Assembly: GCA_000310025.1 (NCBI GenBank)
Contig: FN649734.1
Coordinates: forward strand, 3,876,605-3,891,662
DNA length: 15,058 nt
Reading direction: 5' to 3'
Source: Ectocarpus siliculosus
Taxonomy: Eukaryota; Sar; Phaeophyceae; Ectocarpales; Ectocarpaceae
The notes below the pieces were generated by a model. It worked only from the letters and a program-made list of their open reading frames with translations. It had not been told where the DNA came from and made no database searches. The translations under genes were made by a program, and so were the position numbers. This document shows, one piece after another, positions 9,346 to 15,058 of this stretch. The number at the start of each line of letters is the position of its first letter. Position 1 is the first letter of the stretch.

Positions 9346-11919
9346 CAACCTCGTGCTTACGACTGTCCGCCTCCGCCCCCGTGTCGCACCTAACCGACGA
9401 GTGCGGAGGAACAGCGCAAGCAGCCGGATCCGTATCGACCTCGAACGGTTAAGGAAGGACAACCACCTACGGACCGTCTTCCAAGACAGAGCCTCCAGCC
9501 GCCCTCCGCCCACGGCTCTCAGGCGGCCAACGGGAGAGACCGCCGCCGAGCTCACGGCTATGGTGATGTCGGCCGCTGCCGAGACCGCGCCGCTGGCGAG
9601 GTGCGCACGAGGGCAGAGGCTGGTACACGAGCGAAGCGCAGCACGAGATATCCGAAGCGTCTAAAAAGATTAGGGCGGCCGAGCAGCAACTGCGTGGGGC
9701 CTCAAAGAACCGCGCCTTCGAGGCGACCCTGAAGGCGATGCTCAAGGCGGCGCGGAAGAAGCGAAGCATCGCGAGGTGAGGAGCACTGGAAACATTCTTC
9801 GAGGGCTATGTACGGCAGCTCGAGAAGAAGAGCCGCGAGGGGGATCAGGCGGGTTTCTACAGGCACCTGAAGGTGATCGACGTCGAAGGTAAGAGTCGTT
9901 CACCTCTCAGAACATCAAGGACGAGGACGGCAAGGTCCTTCGGGACCCCACGTTTATCCGCCAGCGGTGGGCGCGGTGGTTCCACAAGCTTCTCAACACC
10001 AAGTCGCCGACCATCGACCTGCATGCGGCTGACAGGGTCAAGCGGTGGCCCACGTGCGCGCCACTCGACGACATCCCATCTCTACTCGAGGTTGAGGAAG
10101 CGGTACGGGAAATGGCCAACAGGAAGGCCGTCGGGCCGGACGACCTGCCGGCTGAGCTGATCAAGCTTTTCCTGGATGGAGATCAAGGTCTCCTCCGCGA
10201 CTTCCACGCCTTCATCGTGGACGTGTGGCAGACGGGGGACGTACCACAGCAGTGGAAGGATGCCACCATCGAAGTGCTGTTCAAGAAGGGGACACGATGG
10301 AGTGCGGCAACTACTGCGGCATCTCTCTCGTCGCACACGCCGGCAAGGTGCTGCTAAGGTCGTTGCTACACGCCTGAGCCACTACTGCGAGCGAGAGGGC
10401 ATCCTCCCGGAGGAGCAGAGCGGTTTCCGCCCACACCGGTCGACGCTCGACATGCTGTTCGCGATCCAGCGGCTCCATGAGCTCGCGAGGAAGAAGAGTA
10501 CTACTGCGGTCTTCGCGTGCTTCGTCGACCTCACCAAGGCGTACGATTCGGCGGACCGAGATCTACTGTGGGACGTGCTCCGACACTTCGGCGTACCCCC
10601 GAAGACGCTGGCGGTCATTCGCCACTTCCACGAGGGCATGAGGGCGCGCGTCCGAACGGACGACGGGCAATACTCGGAATGGTTCGACGTGGGCCAAGGC
10701 CTCCGACAGGGATGCAACCTGGCCCCGCTGCTGTTTTGTTCTTTGCCGCGATGCTCATGGTCGCAGTGGCCGAGTTCGACACAAGGACCCCAAGGTGACG
10801 GCGGACATGGTCAAGATCGGGACACAAGTGGAGTACACGGGCAAGAAGGGCAGGTCGGCGGGGAAGAAGACGACGGTGGTGACGGACGCGGAGGCCCTGT
10901 GGGCCATGCTCTACGCTGACGACGCGACCATTGTCTCGCGCTCGCCGGAGAGTCTCGAGAATATGATGTCGGTCATCGTGCGCGTGGCCGGCCTGTTCGG
11001 ACGGATGGTATCGGAGCCAAAGACGGTGATCATGCTGCCGAAAGGGATGGAGGAACGCCCGTTCACGGTCAGCGCCGCCGGCCAGACGTACAAGCAGACA
11101 GATCGGTTTGTGTACCTCGGACATACCATCTGCACGGACTGGAAGGCCGACCGGGAGATCACGAGCCGCAGCTACCGAGCGTGGAAGTGCTACCGCCAGA
11201 ACAGTGCTTCGATGTACGACAGGCGACGGGCCGACCTCTAGCTCAAGATCCGGCTACTCCAGGCTGAAGTGGTGCAGACTCTCCTGTACGGGTGCGCCTC
11301 GTGGAGCCTAACAGCGGAGCACTACACCAAGCTCAATCGGATCCACCGCCAGTTCCTGACACGGTGGAGTAAGCGAAAACGCTCAGACCGTCCCCTGTCC
11401 TATGCCCAGGCCCTCATCCAGGCCGGCTGCGAGGAAACCATCGAGGCCACCGTGCGCAAACGGAGAATGTGTTTCGCGGGCTTTGTTATGGGCATGGAGG
11501 ACAACCGCCTCCCCAAGCGCATGCTGCTAGGAGCGATGGCGGGGGGCGTGGGATACCGGGGCGGGCAGGGGAGTGACTAGGTGTCTCGTCTAGGAGAGGA
11601 CCTCGTGGCGTTCAACATGGGAGACGAAAAGGAAGGGGGGAAATGGAAAGAGAGCGCGAAGGACCAGGAGGCGTGGTACAACAAGGTCGAGGACGGGGCG
11701 GCATGGTTCATGAGGAAATGGCACAGACAGAAGGCGGAAGCGTCCGCGAAGCGCCGGCACGCGAGGAAAGCAGAAGCAAAGGGTACGGCCATCTTGGGAC
11801 CGAAGAGAAAGAGAGTCGGGGAAGCGACGGTGGGGGGGAAGAAACGGCGACCGGGCACTGCTGTAGAAGCGAGTAGGGCGGCCGAGGCAGCACCTGTGGC
11901 GAACTATGTACCCGGCTGA
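9346..11919 (+). pseudogene. LINE reverse transcriptase and C-terminal region, broken by frameshifts and stops
   Basis: After the endonuclease break the protein continues in frame 2 ([17 protein letters not shown]), then frame 3 near 9600 ([17 protein letters not shown]), with an in-frame TGA at 9777 and another shift near 9890. Reverse transcriptase proper starts about 10097: [33 protein letters not shown], a shift near 10290, [18 protein letters not shown], a shift near 10350, [16 protein letters not shown], the catalytic motif [11 protein letters not shown] (10521-10550), [15 protein letters not shown] (10692-10736), shifts near 10735 and 10785, and motif C YADD (10912-10923). The thumb and C-terminal region (LLYGCASWSLTAEHY, from about 11284) share one frame with stops TAG at 11239 and TAG at 11578, then a Lys/Arg-rich tail to TGA at 11917. 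All shifts look like small indels in an old copy. Confidence 0.92.
11800..11817 (+). other. Nuclear-localisation-like basic motif in the LINE protein tail
   Basis: PKRKRV lies within a Lys/Arg-rich tail (11700-11860) that also holds KRRHARK and GGKKRRPG. It resembles a classical monopartite nuclear localisation signal. It is downstream of two in-frame stops, so it is only a relic in this copy. Confidence 0.5.
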
Positions 11920-12388
11920 TGTTGGTGCGCCCTGTTCCCCTCCCTGCTGTATGTTATACTCCGTATGTCCTTTGTATTGCCTTCGACCTCTGTGCTGTGC
12001 TTCTTTCTTCCTGTCCTCCCTGCCTACTCTGCCATGTTGGGTACCTTGGTCTCCCTTTTGCTATTGCTTTTGCTTTTATATTTCTGGCTGTCTGCCCATC
12101 TGCCGCCTCTTTGTTCTGTTGCCTCCATTACTCCTATGCTAGGGTGCGTAGTGCCTGGTGCTGGTACGTTACCCTTTGATTTTTTAGGCGGGTGTGGGAA
12201 GCGTTCTCCTTTTATCTTTATTTTTATATTGTTTGTTTTTTATCGGTCTTCTAGGGCGCTTTTCTCGACCGGTGCGGTAGCTGTTCTTTTCTTTCTGTCA
12301 TTTTTCTTTGTTTCCCCGCGGCGTCGTATGTGCCGGGTTTTTGCGACCACGGGCTCCCCATTTTTGTGGACTATAGAGCTAATGTGAG
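11920..12388 (+). other. Pyrimidine-rich 3' UTR of the LINE
   Basis: From the stop at 11917-11919 to the AAC tail the plus strand is strongly C/T-rich, with long runs such as CTTTTGCTATTGCTTTTGC near 12053-12078. Open frames here encode only Leu/Phe/Ser/Cys-rich sequence and are a by-product of the composition. The end ACTATAGAGCTAATGTGAG precedes the tail and is the probable 3' terminus recognised by the reverse transcriptase. Confidence 0.7.
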
Positions 12389-12416
12389 AAACAACAACAA
12401 ACAACAACAACAACAA
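12389..12416 (+). repeat. (AAC)n tail of the LINE
   Basis: AAACAACAACAAACAACAACAACAACAA, about nine AAC/CAA units with one extra A in the middle. It sits exactly where the element's homology ends. Several LINE clades end in a short microsatellite instead of poly(A). Confidence 0.85.
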
Positions 12417-14391
12417 GACGTACTGCATGTTTGGTGAAGCAAGACGATTGTCGCATCCTGTACGTAGGAAACGAAGATGCGGACAGAAGTTGGCAACGCA
12501 CCACTTACAGCAGTAGAAGAGATAATCCCCGCCCACAGCCGTGCAAGTAGACCAAGAGAAAATTGTGTACTGCGGGACGACGAGTACATTTTCTCGGTAC
12601 TTGTACGCGGAAATACAGCAGGAGTCAAACGCTCTCCAGCGATACATCAAACAGTGGGATGCATAGTCTAAGAAACAAACGAAGAAACCACGGTCGAAGT
12701 TGTACCAAGTGGACGGAGTCCGATGTAGACCACTGGAGGAAGGCCTTCGTCGGAGAGAGAACCGTTGCCATAATCGAGAATATGCGTGAGACTATGCGTA
12801 GAGTAACCCAAGATTGGCGAGAGGTAGTGAATTGTACTCGAAAACGTGATGGTAGCGCTCTGCACGACAACTAACTGTTGCGCCATCTCCAATGCGAAAA
12901 ACAAGGAAGCACAACGACGCCCACATTGCGCCGGGCAAAAGCAGGAGAAGAGCACCAAAAATCCCGTACTGCTGTTTTTTGTGTTGCATCCTTGAAACAC
13001 GGATGTATGTGTAGAAAAACGTTCGACTTTTCAAAAAGTTCGTGTTGCACATGCATACACGCACCCAATGTAGAGCCTCGTGGTCGGGATAATAACGCGG
13101 GCAATATCCGAACACGCAAGATTTAAGGAAAACTAAATACACACACAGAAATACTACCCATTCGAGATATACCCACAGTCGAACGGGATGTGGTGGAGTC
13201 TTTTCAGTGAGTGGAGGAAAGCTAAAGTTTGTTTTTTCTCTCCCACCACCAGAACGTACCATTCTTTCTTGCACATGCAAATGCATAGGCACAAGACATG
13301 GGTTTAGGGACGGACCGTGGTACGAATGTTGCTTGCAACACGACAAACAACTCGTACCCGGAACAATTCGCGCGCAAGAGAGCGAGATGGCAGGAAGCAC
13401 ACAGGCCAGGAGAAAAAAAGACAGGATTCCATAGAACCTCTGTCCTGTTTTTTGCAAGGGTAACATTTCTATCATTGAAGCATCTAAAGACCTAAATATG
13501 AAGCAAGTACCGGTAGACAATGCACTACTGTTGTCCTCCCAATGTAAAGCAATATCTCGAACACACCTACGGTGGTGCCGGATAAACCAATCCCCACCCA
13601 CGTCCATCACGCGCTGGTCCGTCCACGTGGTGGCAGTTGTCGCCTACCTCCTCTCTTCCCTCGCAATGAAAGTTACCGTGTGCTCGCGACAGGCTACAAG
13701 GACAAGAGAGCCGAAACGACAACACGGCAACATCTTTCCTGCGTCGAAACACAGCAAGCTATATTCTCCCGAAAGCCAAAAGCGCAAGGTCTGTGCGGTC
13801 CTGGCGCGTGGGACGCAATCACGCGCGGACCACCAACGACTATAGTATTCGTTGAACAAAATCGGCACGATCGAGGCGCCAGCTGCTGCCCACACCGGTG
13901 TGTGCCAAACCTTCCTATCTGCGTGCACCCTGCGGGAACTAGAAATGCCAACAGAAAAGAGACCAGACCCCAGACCCCCCCCAAAAAATGCCCCCACATC
14001 GATCGCCGGATCAACCCCGAGTCATCCACCTACATACCTATCCCGCTCCTTCTCGCTAGAAAGCAAAAAACGTGTCCTTTTTCGAGATAGACCCTCTCTG
14101 CGCTCTATTCTAGGCTCTCGCCTTCTCAATGTCTACACCCACAACAACATGGCGCAACAAAAAGCCGTTCCGACAGCAGTGATGTCATCGGGGAAGGGAT
14201 GGTGGAGGGGGGGCGATCCTACATCGCCCTACGACAATACAAAAAATATCATCTCAATCTTCGCCCGTCTACTCTACGGGCACAGAAGAAAGACCAGAAA
14301 AAAGCAACACGAGAAAAAAAAAAAAAGGCTTCTCCATCGCCCAATCAATAAATAAAAGACGCAGCGGCAAACCTCGCTAGTCTTCAGAGCA
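12417..14391. other. Intergenic region between the LINE tail and the pyruvate carboxylase last exon
   Basis: No recognised protein or RNA gene. The right end should contain the 3' UTR of the minus-strand carboxylase gene (stop at 14394-14392). A 272-codon minus-strand open frame (12792-13610) is the longest in the window and has no known domain. A 167-codon plus-strand frame (13852-14355) ends in a Lys-rich stretch produced by an A-run at 14317-14328. A hairpin with ACAGGA/TCCTGT arms and a T-run lies around 13413-13456. AATAAA occurs on the plus strand near 14347-14353, the wrong strand for the carboxylase gene. Confidence 0.6.
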
Positions 14392-14559
14392 TTAGACGTC
14401 GATCTCTGCGACGAGGTCGTTCCCCTGGATGTTGTCTCCCTCCTTCACGTGCAGCGCCTTGACGATGCCGTCCGCAGGGGACGCCACGTTCGTCTCCATC
14501 TTCATCGCCGACAGCACCAGCAGCGGCTGCCCCTGCTTGACCGTCTCGCCCGGGTTTAC
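14392..14559 (-). CDS. Pyruvate carboxylase, C-terminal (biotinyl domain) exon, partial
   Basis: This is the last exon of a biotin-dependent carboxylase that makes oxaloacetate from pyruvate and bicarbonate to refill the TCA cycle. It starts after an acceptor CAG (14562-14560) and encodes 55 residues to TAA. It opens VNPGETVKQGQPLLVL and contains SAMKMET, where the Lys at residue 20 of the exon is the biotin attachment site. It continues ASPADGIVKALHVKEG and ends NDLVAEIDV. LSAMKMET with an acidic-hydrophobic end fits pyruvate carboxylase better than propionyl- or methylcrotonyl-CoA carboxylase, whose motif is usually EAMKM. The first hammerhead strand of the domain (the PMPG region) must lie on an upstream exon that is not in the window or not recognisable. 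The compartment cannot be told because the N-terminus is missing. Alternatives are an oxaloacetate decarboxylase-like or other biotinyl protein. Confidence 0.88.
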   Translation of the reverse strand, partial: VNPGETVKQGQPLLVLSAMKMETNVASPADGIVKALHVKEGDNIQGNDLVAEIDV

Positions 14560-14707
14560 CTGCCCGGGAACGACGGTCGTTTGAGTTTTCCAGTCGGTCG
14601 GTTTTCGGGGTCATATTTCAGTCCGATTTTTTTTTTTTTTTCGTTCCGGTTTTGGTTCTTCGGCGGCTCCGCGGCTCCGTTCGTTGTGCGCCGAATCGCA
14701 ACATTCT

Positions 14708-14733
14708 CTGTACTCCTTCGAAACGGAGTACAG
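14708..14733. repeat. Perfect 9-bp inverted repeat with 8-base loop
   Basis: CTGTACTCC (14708-14716) and GGAGTACAG (14725-14733) are perfect reverse complements around TTCGAAAC. It is the first of a cluster of hairpins in the carboxylase intron. Confidence 0.85.
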
Positions 14734-14772
14734 CAGTACAGTAGTGGGGAAGGCCTTCCTATACGTGCAGAG

Positions 14773-14822
14773 GAGACCGACCTACGTTGAATTTGTTTTC
14801 CGTTTGGTTGTCGGTCGGTCTC
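14773..14822. repeat. Perfect 10-bp inverted repeat with 30-base loop
   Basis: GAGACCGACC (14773-14782) pairs with GGTCGGTCTC (14813-14822). It could be the terminal arms of a small foldback element or simply a hairpin. Confidence 0.8.
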
Positions 14823-14828
14823 TTCGTT

Positions 14829-14887
14829 GGGCACCCCATCTTTCAAGTAGCACTCCTTTGAAATGGTGCCCATAGAGGGGACCATTT
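14829..14887. repeat. Two overlapping, mutually exclusive stem-loops
   Basis: In the first fold GGGCACC (14829-14835) pairs with GGTGCCC (14865-14871), with an inner TTTCAA/TTGAAA stem (14841-14846 and 14858-14863). In the second fold AAATGGT plus CCC (14861-14871, one bulged G) pairs with GGG plus ACCATTT (14878-14887). Both use 14861-14871, so only one can form at a time. Confidence 0.7.
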
Positions 14888-15058
14888 AGAGATACTGCGT
14901 ATGCCAAGGGTTTCGAAGTCGCCAGTACGTGTGGTCGTGCGCCGCAAATCCTACCAGATATCACGCCGAAAGCCCGAGCGTCACCGAAGAAAAGAAGGGG
15001 GTCGTGCAGTCGGATAAAAAAAAACTCACAGAATCCAGGGGACGGTGTGGTTGTTCAC

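Larger units (their letters stand above)
8977..12416 (+). mobile_element. Degenerate 5'-truncated non-LTR retrotransposon (LINE; AP-endonuclease plus reverse transcriptase)
   Basis: Going 5' to 3', the element holds the C-terminal half of an endonuclease/exonuclease/phosphatase domain, a linker, a full reverse transcriptase with YADD, a basic C-terminal tail, a pyrimidine-rich 3' UTR and an (AAC)n tail. No LTR, integrase, protease or RNase H is visible, which identifies a LINE. The reading frame changes about seven times and has at least three in-frame stops (9777, 11239, 11578), so the copy cannot encode its proteins. The 5' limit is where homology begins: the N-terminal half of the endonuclease is missing, as expected from incomplete reverse transcription. 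No convincing target-site duplication was found. Clade is unresolved; the domain order, short 3' UTR and microsatellite tail suggest an RTE-like lineage. Copies would spread by target-primed reverse transcription. Confidence 0.93.
14560..15058 (-). other. Intron upstream of the carboxylase last exon (left-hand part)
   Basis: No exon matching the beginning of a biotinyl domain is seen between the acceptor at 14560 and the window edge. A GTGAGT donor on the minus strand at 15029-15024 could mark the end of an upstream exon running in from the right, but the 29 bases before it do not translate to the expected PMPG-type sequence in any frame. The stretch contains a T-run at 14627-14641 and a cluster of inverted repeats at 14708-14887. 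Confidence 0.55.

Noticed and set aside
11906-12387. Overlapping hydrophobic plus-strand open frames after the LINE tail domain
   Set aside because: They are all in a pyrimidine-rich 3' UTR; Leu/Phe/Ser/Cys-rich translation is a composition effect.
13413-13456. Hairpin followed by a T-run resembling a rho-independent terminator
   Set aside because: The context is a eukaryotic nuclear genome, where this signal has no such role, and no bacterial-type gene precedes it.
14384-14614. 76-codon minus-strand frame rich in Gly/Arg/Ala
   Set aside because: It is an out-of-frame reading of the carboxylase last exon, whose correct frame gives SAMKMET.
1-15058. tRNA, rRNA, CRISPR array, or integrated phaeovirus genes
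   Set aside because: No T-loop-like box with matching arms, no regular spaced repeats and no recognisable viral protein was seen by eye; a covariance-model and protein search would be decisive.

Overview
The window looks like nuclear DNA of a photosynthetic stramenopile, most likely a brown alga. The main evidence is a light-harvesting (fucoxanthin-chlorophyll a/c type) protein whose first exon carries a bipartite plastid pre-sequence with the ASA-F junction typical of secondary red plastids. Other support is GT-AG introns with GTGAGT donors, short GC-rich exons in long mixed-composition non-coding DNA, a decayed non-LTR retrotransposon, and no bacterial-style gene packing. The species cannot be named from sequence alone. 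A 3.2-kb intron would suit a brown alga with expanded introns.

Layout, left to right. 1-2597 has no gene I can prove; it lies downstream of a minus-strand first exon. 2598-2828 (minus) is a GC-rich first exon encoding a mitochondrial-type presequence and an Ala/Pro/Lys linker; the rest of that gene is not identified. 2829-4587 is intergenic and probably includes the 3' UTR of the next gene. 4588-8501 (minus) is a complete two-exon light-harvesting gene: exon 1 (8007-8501) joins exon 2 (4588-4797) in phase 0 across a 3209-bp intron and gives a 234-residue, three-helix protein. The intron holds a 47-bp tandem duplication and a long unexplained open frame. 8502-8976 is the upstream region of that gene, with a G-rich tract able to form a quadruplex.

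8977-12416 (plus) is a 5'-truncated, multiply broken LINE: the C-terminal part of an AP-type endonuclease, a reverse transcriptase with YADD, a basic C-terminal tail, a pyrimidine-rich 3' UTR and an (AAC)n tail. 12417-14391 has no provable gene. 14392-14559 (minus) is the last exon of a biotin carboxylase-type enzyme, best matched to pyruvate carboxylase, with the biotin-lysine motif AMKM. 14560-15058 is its upstream intron and carries a cluster of hairpins.

The three host genes all lie on the minus strand and the retrotransposon on the plus strand. The host genes act in different compartments (mitochondrion, plastid antenna, carbon anaplerosis), and nothing suggests they form a cluster. I found no CRISPR array, tRNA or rRNA, and no convincing new multi-gene system. 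The most useful second looks are the two long unexplained open frames (5854-6588 and 12792-13610), the quadruplex tract upstream of the antenna gene, the hairpin cluster near the right edge, and the missing rest of the mitochondrial-type gene.
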